64,000 nt of DNA from Akebia trifoliata. Lineage: Eukaryota; Streptophyta; Magnoliopsida; Ranunculales; Lardizabalaceae. How positions within the stretch are numbered: position 1 is the first letter of the stretch; the number at the start of each line of letters is the position of its first letter. The notes under the pieces are model-generated. The model was not told the DNA's origin. It was given only the letters and a program-made list of their open reading frames with translations, and ran no database searches. The stretch lies in assembly GCA_017979445.1 (NCBI GenBank), contig CM030714.1:45275220-45339219 (forward strand), given 5' to 3'. The position numbers were made by a program, and so were the translations under genes. Shown here one piece after another: positions 32,101 to 40,927 of this stretch.

Positions 32101-35100
32101 TCTTTAAGAAAATACTTCATGTAATCAAAGAAGAGAATGAAAACGGGAAAGTGGCATAAAAAGGAAAATAGAAATATAAAATTATGGGTTGGGAGACAGG
32201 AATGTAGTTGGGGGAACAACGAAAGCATTTTAAAGAAAATTTGACAAGATTGGCAATATCTATACGGTAGTCAGAGTCAATTTTATAACTTGAGCCGTGA
32301 TTTTCTGACTCAAAAATTTACACTTGGTCAAAGTTGCAAGGGCACAAAAGCATAGATATTTTTCTTTGGGATACATAAGGAAAAAGATCTACGGTTTTGT
32401 GCACTTGCCACATCAACCGAGTGAAGTCAAAGTAAAATTTTCGAGTCTGAAAAACGTTAATGTTATAACTTTATGAGTTTAATTTAATTTTGATTTTATT
32501 TGAATATTAAATTACCCAAGCTGAATTTGAGTTTGGTTAGGTGTTTGATTAGATGGGTATTCATCATAATAAATAGATATGAATATTATTTTTGTCAACT
32601 CCTATTATTGCATTTTTTCTTGTCCCATCATTGTCGTGGTCTTCTTATCCATGAGGACGAAGGTCTATTAAACTTTTTCGAAAGTGTCATTTAGACATGC
32701 CTTCCATGTTTTGGTGAATATTTGAGATACTTTTGTGTCTTCATCACTTCTGGGTTTTCAAAGTGATGACATGTCCTTGACCGCAGTCTTCTCAATAGAC
32801 TAATTCAGAATAACCTAAATGCACTCATCTTCAATCTATAACAAAAAATCCTTGAATTTTCTACCTAAAAAAAGTCATCTTCAAGCTCTTCAATTTCTAC
32901 GGTAGATAACTTTTAATTTATTGAATCTCGCCTTCAATCCATTGTTTTAAATTTTATTTGTTTTTCTACTTAATTTTCATCATTTTCCACTTCAAAATCC
33001 TATCCTATTCTCAAAATATGAAGGTTGAAGTAGATGGAACCTTCTGGTTGAAGAAGATGTCAAATATTTATTTTCTAGTTTGAAATAGTTAGAATCTTAA
33101 GGTTGAAGACCCAAAAGGTTGAAGACGACTTTTTTGGGGGAAAAAACACCTATAAAAGATTTTTGATTGCAGATTAAAAATTGAGAGGAAGGCATTTAGT
33201 TAGTTTTGAATTGGCCTATTGGAGAAGACTGAAGTCTAAGAAAGGCATTCATGCAACGTTTCCATAGTCCATCGTTTTAACACTTATTTTATTATTTATA
33301 TAACAGAATTTTGTCTTTGTTTTATTTGTTTTTTATTTATTTTTTCCTGAAAATAAATGAATGAGGCTGTTTTTCCACTTTAGCGTATATTATCCAAATT
33401 AGGAATTTTATATTTTAAATTAAAAGTTCAAATTTATGTGTTATTTTCATTTTCTTCTCTTTTTTTTTTTTTTTTTTTTAATACTATGACACTGGCCACC
33501 AATTTAACAGTAATGTCATTTTAATTCTGTGTGATTTGGACGTACAACCTACCAGGTTTTGAGTAATATTTGAGATACCTTGTGATTTCAAACTGATGAC
33601 ATGCCTCCCTTGACCTCAGTCTATTGAAAATGATTCAAATACCATAAACATCAACTCTATTCCAAAATACTTGATTTTTCTTTCTAGAATCAGTCATCTT
33701 CAACCTCTTCAACTTTTCCCCGAAGGAGAGATTATTGCTTCCCAACCGATGGGGGGGTAAGCCCTCTCATGGGATGAGGAATGATCGATGGATTGGGAGA
33801 GAAAAATCCCGCCCCAATATCATTGCTGCTTCTGCTAAATTGTTATCCACCGACATTAGGGGCCTTCCCTTTTGCTCTAGATGTTGTTCCCGCTTATGGG
33901 AAATCATTGTTAATCTATTTAACCTTTTATTCAATCCATCATTTTTAACTTAGCCTTAACCCTTTGTAGAAAATCCTAGATTTTTCTATCCAAAATTTCA
34001 TAAGCTCTTCAATCTCTATGTTAAATTGTTTTTAATAATTAAACATTTTTTTTAATCCATCATTTTCAAACTAGGTTATAATACTTCTTAGAAAACCCTT
34101 TATTTTGATACCTAAAATTCCATCATTTTTTTAATTTTCTAGAATTATTATCTTGTCTTGAGGCTTGAAGGTTGAAGTAGATAGAATCTTAAAATTGAAG
34201 ATGAGGGTAAAATTTTTTACCTAAGAGGTTGATGATGCTGGTTCTGATGAGAAGACAAAAACAAGGGTTTTCAGCTAGAGGTTGGCATTTGAGTCAATTT
34301 TTATTAGTCTACCACTGAAGACTGAGTTCCAAGAGGGCCTGTTATCATGTTTGAAAACACACGGAGATATAAAAAATATTCACCAAAACGTGGTGCACTC
34401 TTTTGGATCATTGATTCATTAGTATTTGGTCCACCTACTCTTGGACCCTATTCATTAAAAATTATCAAAATCAATATTGAATCTCAAAAAATCTAATAAC
34501 TAAAGTACTTGTAAAAAATTCATTAAGGTAGGGGTTCGAAATCACCAATAGGCAAATCTTTTGTGTGCTGATCCACCAAGAATTATAACTGATTTTTTTT
34601 TCGTATGTAGCTGAATTTTTGTATGTTGGCAGGTGCAGGAATATTTGGTCATCTCTCAGATTCCTTTTTAGGAAGAAAACGATCTCTAACGATAGTTTGC
34701 ATAATGAACGCTATATTCGGCTGCTTAACAGCGTTATCTCCCACCTATTGGGTTTACATGTTTCTCCGTTTCCTCACCGGCTTAAGCACAGGGGGTGTGG
34801 GCTTATGTGCCTTTGTCCTTGCCACCGAGCCAGTTGGCCCTACAAAGCGCGGTGTTGCTGGAATGTCAACTTTCTACTTCTTCTCCTCTGGAATCGCTCT
34901 TCTCTCTGGAGTTGCCTACATTGTCAGGTTCTTAATTTAATTAGAGTAGAATTTGTTTTGTTTTTACACCACAACTTTCCATATTGTGACGAGATATACT
35001 AAAAATTATGCACCTCTATGCTTTGATATAGGTCATGGCGTGCTCTCTACATAGCCTCTTCCGTCCCCTCAATCCTCTTCGTCATCTTTGTAGTTCCCTT

Positions 35101-35893
35101 TATTTCTGAATCCCCAAGGTGGTACCTTGTTCGAGGAAAGATAGACAGCGCTATGAAAGTCATGCATACAATCGCACAATCCAATGGAAAATATCTCCCT
35201 AAAGGAGTTGTCCTAACCCTTGATGACGATAAAAATGACAAGAACTCAAATGAAGAAGGAATGTCGATGATGAAAGATGCGGTAACAGGTTCCCTCATCG
35301 ACGTTGTTAGATCACCCATCACTCGAATTCGCCTAATACTAACAGTGTCAATCAATTTCTTGTGTTCTGTTGTGTACTATGGCCTTAGTTTGAATGTCGT
35401 CAACCTGGAAACAAATATTTACCTCAATGTCCTACTTAATGCTGTAGGAGAGATGCCAGCATTTGCAATAACTGCACTCTTGTTGGATAAGTTTGGCCGA
35501 AAGCCAATGGCAATAGGTACATTGTGGTTCAGTGGGGTATTTTGCTTGGTGGGGAGCCTAATAAGGAACAATGGGGCATGGAGGGCAGTAAAAATGGTGT
35601 GTGGAATATTGGGGATATTTGGGATGGCGGGAACTTATAATTTGTTGTTTATTTATATGGCCGAGCTTTTTCCTACGGTAGTGAGGAATGCCGCTCTTGG
35701 GTGTGGAGTGCAAGCTGGACAGATGGGAGCAATATTGGCGCCGTTCGTCGTGGTTTTGGGAGGTGGATTGCCCTTCATGGTGTTTGGGGCATGTGGGATT
35801 ATTGGAGGGATACTTACATTCTACTTGCCGGAGACTTTATACTCTCAATTGTTTGATACAATGGAGGGAATGGAGAAGAGTGAAAATGCATGA
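29107..35893 (+). CDS. OCT4: Organic cation/carnitine transporter 4-like, copy C (complete, 3 exons)
   Basis: Exons are 29107-29521 (415 bp), 34633-34927 (295 bp) and 35032-35893 (862 bp). The first two lengths and both phases equal copy B. The joined 1572 bp encode 523 residues. Motifs seen: GIDEMLERYSGEFG, DAFHTMVIIFAD in helix 1, CSSMTRSICEL in the outer loop, GHLSDSFLGRK, SESPRWYLVRG, DKFGRKPMAIG, ELFPTVVR and LPETL. It differs from B mostly in the central cytosolic loop (DDDKNDKNSNEEG) and the C-terminal tail. An upstream in-frame ATG at 29080 would add nine residues (MSCSISLKK), because the A run before the main ATG is one base longer than in B; 29107 is preferred by homology. Role and location are as inferred for copy B. 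Confidence 0.93.
30283..30472. mobile_element. Mutator-like hairpin MITE containing a C14 tract, 8 of 9 bp duplication
   Basis: Ends are GAATAAGGATTCTCTGAATC and, inverted, GAATCGTGATTTTTTGACTC. Flanks TGTGGTGAA (30274-30282) and TTTGGTGAA (30473-30481) match at 8 of 9. A run of 14 C (30343-30356) lies inside and is probably a later expansion. Confidence 0.65.
32292..32462. mobile_element. Mutator-like hairpin MITE, perfect 9-bp duplication and related empty site
   Basis: It begins GAGCCGTGATTTTCTGAC. The inner arms GCACAAAAGCATAGAT / ATCTACGGTTTTGTGC pair. TTATAACTT flanks both sides (32283-32291 and 32463-32471). The homologous DNA near 9690-9715 reads CAATTTTATATCTTATGAG with a single site and no element. 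Confidence 0.8.
32707..34392. repeat. Repeat block with TTTTGGTGAATATTTGAGATA-like inverted ends
   Basis: The left edge reads TTTTGGTGAATATTTGAGAT and the right edge, inverted, TTTTGGTGAATATTTTTTATA. A similar left edge recurs inside at about 33553. Interior blocks such as GTGATGACATG, CTTGACC and CAGTC recur, and related text lies at 16496-16570 and 41050-42175. It looks like nested copies of one non-coding element. An open frame at 33735-33953 has no recognisable domain. Confidence 0.4.
34928..35031 (+). other. Intron 2 of OCT copy C (104 bp)
   Basis: The donor GTTCTTAA follows GTCAG and the acceptor is GATATAG before GTCATGG. It matches the position and phase of the 101-bp intron in copy B. 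Confidence 0.9.
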
Positions 35894-35968
35894 AGGGCAA
35901 CTGAGAGTCTCAGTTTATGGATTAGATGTTCTTTTCTTCTCTTTTCATGTTAGCTATACAAGACTAAA

Positions 35969-35974
35969 AATAAA
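35969..35974 (+). terminator. Possible polyadenylation signal of OCT copy C
   Basis: AATAAA lies 76 bp after the stop codon, similar to the spacing in copy B. The motif is frequent by chance in this AT-rich sequence. Confidence 0.4.
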
Positions 35975-36059
35975 TACCATGAGCAAGTAAAAGAACATGT
36001 TATTTCTTGCACTTCATGTAGTAAATTGCAAATGAGTGTGATTTAGTAGTAACAACTAT

Positions 36060-36233
36060 GAATCAAGCTGTATTGACCTCAAGATTGTACCTCATATTGC
36101 ACATCCTGACGTGAAAGTGTGTAGGAACCATAGATGCTTTTTGAATTATATCTCAATGAAAAGCATCTTCCTACACTTTCACGTTAGGATGTGTGATATG
36201 AGGTACAATCTTGAGGTCACTTCAGCATTGTTC
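36060..36233. mobile_element. Near-perfect hairpin MITE just 3' of OCT copy C
   Basis: The arms TTGACCTCAAGATTGTACCT and the complementary right arm (36197-36220) pair almost fully. The centre pairs TAGATGCTTTTTG with the AAAAGCATC arm. Ends read GAATCAAGCTGTATTGACC and, inverted, GAACAATGCTGAAGTGACC. Flanks AACAACTAT and AATAACTAA match at 7 of 9. It begins 167 bp after the stop codon. Confidence 0.65.
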
Positions 36234-37262
36234 AATAACTAAACCCCAATCAATTTGGTCCTCATTTTCCATAAGGGATAATCAACCCCTCCAAAGTGAT
36301 CATATAATTAGGGGTGATATTCAAGATAAAAAATTGTTAGGTAAAAAGGACATTTGAATGTTGCATTTTTTCTTTCTTTTGAATATTTCATAAAAAATAT
36401 GAATGAGAGGTGTTAAGCATCATCATGGGGTCGACCTATTTTTCTAAAGGACCTCACCACAGAAAATTGAACACCAAGTTCGTTATTGATTGCCATGGTT
36501 CCTCTATGCCTAGGAGTAGGATACCACAATATAGAACCATAAACAAATAAAGGCATGAGAGAAAAGCATATTGGCTACGTTGCGGTATTAATTGATCTTT
36601 TGGGAAGCAAAGCGAATGGTATGCCATATTAATTGATCTTTTGGGAAGCAAAGCGAGTAGTACTTCAATGCAGTTTCACCGCACCATAAATTCTGCCAAA
36701 AGACAGGTTTTGGGGCCATTCTTCACTAGAATCCCTTTTCCCATCCAGAATGGTGTTTTTGCGTACTTATTTTCAAATATTTTTTATCTGTTGTTCATAG
36801 GAAGCCTTAATTTGATATCTTCTACTTCCACCTACAACTAAATGGACTGACTTCATTTTTTGCAACCATTTTATTAGAAATCCCTTATGCTTTTCTCAAT
36901 TTCGTCTTCAAATATGGTTTTTAAGCAGGGTTTGATCACTAGTTATAGATCATCCGGAACATCTTCGGGTTGTCACAACAATATAGAGAACTCTGAAACA
37001 CAAGCTTTCCACAACATTATGGAGCCATTAACATCAGTGGAAGATGGTATTGCTGGGATTAGCCTATTCGACCTCATCAACCGATCCCATAAACTGGTCC
37101 TTGAAACCATATCATCCAATGGGTATATTGGAAAAAGTAGCTTTCGCATGGGAGGGACTACTGGTATGTCGACCTTTCTGAGTTTCAATTTGCTTCAACT
37201 CTTTTAAGAACAAGTTCCAGAGCTACACTTTCTTTCAAGACAGTCTTCCACTTCGAAAGTGT
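36234..37262. other. Gene-free stretch with one unassigned open frame
   Basis: A 41-bp tandem duplication (ATTAATTGATCTTTTGGGAA with AGCAAAGCGA) lies at about 36587-36655. A 106-codon plus-strand open frame at 36887-37207 has fairly even composition but no domain that I recognise. Its GC content is a little above its surroundings, so it may be a remnant of a gene or retroelement. Confidence 0.35.
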
Positions 37263-37487
37263 AATTGAGTGTTTATTTCCATCCACTCTCGGGTGTGTCA
37301 TAGCCCAGTTAAATCCCGTGACCTCTTATACTCATAGTTCTCACTAACAGATTGGTCTTTTGGAGTAATTAGTTGGTTAACATGTTATCAAAGCACTAGA
37401 TTTCTATAGGTCACGGTTTCGATTCTTTCCACCCTTATGTGTGACGGGGAGTGTTGAATGTATATATTCCTCCACCCTCAGGTTCCC
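37263..37487 (+). mobile_element. TRIM-like miniature LTR retrotransposon, second copy (3' truncated)
   Basis: This copy aligns with 13205-13540. The first repeat carries CCATCCACTCTCGGGTGTGTCATA and AGTTCTCAC. The primer-site-like TGTTATCAAAGC (37383-37394) matches the Met-tRNA site TGGTATCAGAGC at 10 of 12 positions. The interior shares GTTTCGATTCTTTCCACCCT, and GACGGGGAG precedes TGTTGAATG, where the second repeat begins and breaks off after about 35 bp. Confidence 0.55.
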
Positions 37488-37740
37488 CCCCTCCCTTCAA
37501 TCGGTTTATAGCACATAATTCTTAAATGAGAGAATAAGACGGTGGATGGCACGTTTGAAATTCCTTAGACTTAATTTTATCCTTTACTTCATTTGCACAT
37601 GAAGATCATTGTGTATGGAAATGAGACTCCATTGAAGATAATTAAGATAAACAACATCAGAGGATTCTCATACTCCTTTACTAACAATTTACAATATTTA
37701 TCATATACAAACTTTAACATAAGCTTGATGACGTCTCCCA

Positions 37741-40700
37741 TCAAAATAAGAATGTTGCTGGAGAGAATGCTGGAATGATCGCTGGAACCGGAGCTCTCCT
37801 ACAGAAAGACCCAACTTATTAGACAATCGTTCAACGAAAACAAGAAAAATTACAAATTAAAAACTTTCATCTAAAAACAAAATCTTCCAAGAAAATTTAC
37901 TAGAAGTATTAGTCGAACCTACATGTAAATTAAAAGCATTTGTAAATGGGCAATTTTAGTCAGTCTTAATGGGTGCAAACAAAATCATACAAAATCCAAA
38001 AAGGAAGTAAAAGGGAGAAGGTGGCCCGTGACATCTGATATATGCTGTCCAAGTCAAAGTTCCCAGATTTTATTATTAGATAACCAAGATAACCCTATCT
38101 TACCTGATCTATTGACCTTTTTTTTCCTAATATTATGAGATGACATGCACCATTTATCTAAGGTTGGAAAATTTTGAAGGGATTTGGACATTTTCTTAGT
38201 CACTCTCAAGAGTAAGTACAAAGCACCATCGGTTTGGACTTTCAAAAACACATGTGGTAGCTTTAATTTTCAGCAAAACCTAGATGATCTTTGCTCTAGT
38301 GGTGTGCTTTTAATTATTTACTCAACCCGAAAAAAAGAAGGAAGAAAATAGGATCTTTTAAAGTGTTGTATTGTTAGAGAAATATTTTCCTTACTAAAGA
38401 TTTCAAGCCTTACTAAGGGTCGTTTTGCTCAAATGAATTATCACATTAGCAATCCAACACCACAGCCCTCTAAATTTAATCGAAAAACCCAGATCCAAAA
38501 AATTGTTTTTTTCAAAAAACAATTTTTATTGGACTTGATCCAAGGTTTTGAAAATTGATGGTTACCTAACTTCAATCTTACTCCAAAATTAAAATTTAAA
38601 TTAAAAGTGAATTTTTTATTTTCATAGTTCATCGAATTTTTCCTTTACAACCTTAAAAAAGCATCGGATCATGTTTTTTGGACACTTAGTAAGGGTGAAA
38701 TCCTTACTAACTTAGTAAGGCTAGTCAGACTCTCTTTGCAAGCTAAGGGCCTGTGTGGATTGACTTTTCTAAGTACTTCTGACTTTTGCGGGGAGTCAGA
38801 AGCACTTTAAAGGTGTTTGGATAAATTACTCCTAGAAAGAACTACTTTATTGTGGAGTCATTTTAGTGCTTTTTCACGGAGTACCGATGGTGCTACTTCT
38901 CTAAACTACTCTTGCGCGGAGCCACAAAATATTGTCAAAATGACGAGATTAGGACAAGTATGCTCCTCATAAATTTCAAAAATTACAAATCTACCTTCAA
39001 AAAAGCAATTGAAATAATATTATATTACTATCCATTGATATGGTGGTAGCCTTTTGGTGTAACATTTGGGACAAGTATACCCCTTATAAATTTTGAAAAT
39101 TACAAGCATACCCTTAAAAATGCAATTGCAGTAATACTATATTACTATCCATTGATGTGGTGGTAGCTTTTTGGTATAGCATTTGGGACAAGTATGTCCA
39201 TCATAAATTTTGAAAATTACAAGCATACCCTCAAAAATGCAATTAAATAATATTTTATTATTATCCATTGATGTGGTGGTAGTCTTTTAGTGTAGCATTT
39301 GAATTTGAATTTCTAACTCCCCCAATTGCTTACTCAATGATTTATCCATGAGCATTCCAACTATGGTTGAAATTTTCTTATTGGAAAATTGATGTGAACA
39401 ATTACACACAAATTTACTATCCATTGATGTGGTGAAAACTTCTTCATATTTTTAGTGGTTGTATATATTTGCTCACAATATTTTCTATTTATTTATAATT
39501 GTTGGGTGTTTATATTAGTTTTTATGGATAAAAACAATAACTTTTATTTCTTTTGAAGAATAATTTGTTGAGTTATAATGTTAATAATAGTAACTGATAC
39601 TTATAAGGGCATTTTGATCATTTAAACAGAATTCAAAATAGTTTCCAAACACAAAACTCTATCAAAAGTACTTCGAACAGTACTTTTCAGAACCTGCATC
39701 CTAACACACAACAGTTATCCACTTACTCCAGACAGTACTTAAAAAAGTACTTATGAAAGTACTTATGTTCTAAGTACTTCTGGCTCCTGTATCCACACGG
39801 GCCCTAAGCTTTTAATAGTACTTTATTTTTACGTTATTTACAGAGCAGACCAATCTGTTTGCATTTTCTTACAAAAACTCTTTTACTTTATAGAATTTAT
39901 TGCTAGCAAGAATTACTTTGTGAATCAGTCTGACATAACTACCTTAGTAAGATTTCAAATCTTACTAATGTTTGTTGGGACCACATGTGTTATCAAAACA
40001 TCAATACAACCCTCTAAATTTCATAGAAAAAACTCGGATTCAGAAGAAAAAAATTCAAAACAAAATCCTTTTGAAGCTTGATCGAAGGTGTTGAAATTGG
40101 ATGGCTATCGAAAGGGTTGAAAGTTTGCCACGTATGCCCCGTTCCTATAAAATAGACAGATATAGGGATGGATCTCGGATTCAAACCGGTACAACGGACA
40201 TTTAACCTATACTCATCAACCAACTTTTTAATTCGGATCTGCTAGAAGATCCAAACCTACTAAATTCGATTTTTTGATCACTCGGATTTCAGATGAAGTC
40301 CTACCTATTTTACACCAATAAATTGAAAAGCATCTGTAAAATGCAAAATTTGATGAAGGGTATTTTCGTTATTTGAGAAAGTATTAACGTTTAACGTTTC
40401 GAAGAAGAAAACTAAAAAGGAGAGACTTCAGAAATAATTCATGAAACTCAAATCAAAAGCGAAAAAATCACGAAATCTAATCTAAAAAGAGTAAAGCAAC
40501 AGGTCATTTACCGGTATTCATCCTCTATTATACGGTCACGAGCGCGAATCCTACCAGTTGATCCGGTTTTTCGGTCTAATTTCTTCTCTGATCTAACCGA
40601 CCGTTCCGGTTTTCCAGCCACAATAGAGACGATTGTGTCTTCAGATATCGCGTTTAGCGATGGTTTCCACTGAGCCGTAGAGACCGAACCGGACCCGGTT

Positions 40701-40852
40701 CGCTTCCTACGTTTCGTACATGGAGAAGGATCTTTCCTGGCGCAGGATAGCGGCATGATAGACTGTGTCTCTTCCGTGCGCGGAGGGGCTGTTGGAACAG
40801 CTGAAAGTACGGAGGGACCGCAACAAGAAACAAATTCTAGGAAAGACTTCAT
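37741..40852 (-). CDS. Small plant protein of unknown function, two exons
   Basis: Exon 1 is 40852-40512 and exon 2 is 37798-37741, on the minus strand. The donor CG|GTAAAT and acceptor CTGTAG|G give phase 2, completing an arginine codon. The joined 399 bp encode 132 residues. The N-terminus MKSFLEFVSCCG is hydrophobic with a CC pair. The middle has KRRKRTGSG, a basic patch, then AQWKPSLNAISED. The end is IIPAFSPATFLF. From memory, plants have small proteins of this layout (FxxCCG start, WRPSLxxISED, xIPAFSPxxFxF tail) with no known function. The 2.7-kb intron contains a Harbinger-type element and two dispersed repeats. An upstream in-frame ATG at 40927 is less likely because the family starts at M-K/R-S-F/L. 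Confidence 0.72.
38380..38740 (+). repeat. Dispersed repeat, TTAGTAAGG family (copy 3)
   Basis: It carries CCTTACTAAGGG, ATTAGCAATCCAAC, TTGATCCAAGGTTTTGAAAA, GGATCATGTTTTTTGGACAC and CTTACTAACTTAGTAAGG in family order. It abuts the Harbinger-type element on its right. Confidence 0.6.
38747..39804. mobile_element. Harbinger-type non-autonomous element with TAA target duplication
   Basis: The left end is GGGCCTGTGTGGATTGAC and the right end, inverted, GGGCCCGTGTGGATACAG. Both arms then carry AAGTACTTCTG. TAA lies on both sides (38744-38746 and 39805-39807), the 3-bp duplication typical of PIF/Harbinger. The 1058 bp have no coding capacity. Three tandem 117-bp units fill the middle. Confidence 0.8.
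38954..39304 (+). repeat. Three tandem 117-bp units inside the Harbinger-type element
   Basis: Units start with ACAAGTAT at 38954, 39071 and 39188. Each contains TTACTATCCATTGAT or a near copy, ATTACAA, TGGTGGTAG and an AGCATTTGGG-like end. The equal spacing of 117 bp shows tandem duplication. Confidence 0.85.
39905..40110 (+). repeat. Dispersed repeat, TTAGTAAGG family (copy 4, partial)
   Basis: Contains CTTTGTGAATCAGTCTGACA, CTTAGTAAGATTTCAAATC, TCTAAATTTCATAGAAAAAAC and TTGATCGAAGGTGTTGAAA, as in the copies at about 18.1 and 63.3 kb. Confidence 0.55.
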
Positions 40853-40927
40853 CTTTTTGAAGATTGAAGGTTTAAATTTTTTTAAAAAAGGGGAGCTTCG
40901 TTTAATAATAATCAAATGTTTCGCCAT

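Larger units (their letters stand above)
29522..34632 (+). other. Intron 1 of OCT copy C (5.1 kb)
   Basis: The donor is GTGAGTCA and the acceptor GGCAG. It holds a hairpin element with a C14 tract, an LTR-type patch at 30525-30700, a second hairpin element and a repeat block at 32707-34392. Several pieces resemble DNA at 5.3-9.8 kb. Stretches 30700-31200 and 31265-31520 show nothing else. Confidence 0.85.
37799..40511 (-). other. Intron of the small unknown-function gene (2.7 kb)
   Basis: The donor is GTAAATGACC and the acceptor TTTCTGTAG. It contains a 1.06-kb Harbinger-type element and a TTAGTAAGG-family repeat on each side of it (38380-38740 and 39905-40110). These insertions account for over half its length. 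Confidence 0.7.

Noticed and set aside
33735..33953. 72-codon open frame with a basic N-terminus
   Set aside because: It lies inside a repeat block that also occurs elsewhere without a matching frame.
36887..37207. 106-codon open frame as a gene
   Set aside because: Composition is acceptable but no domain, splice partners or paralog could be recognised. It is noted only as part of a gene-free stretch.
40853..40927. N-terminal extension of the small unknown-function protein
   Set aside because: The 25 extra residues are lysine-rich and simple in composition, while family members as I recall them start at the M-K/R-S-F/L position.
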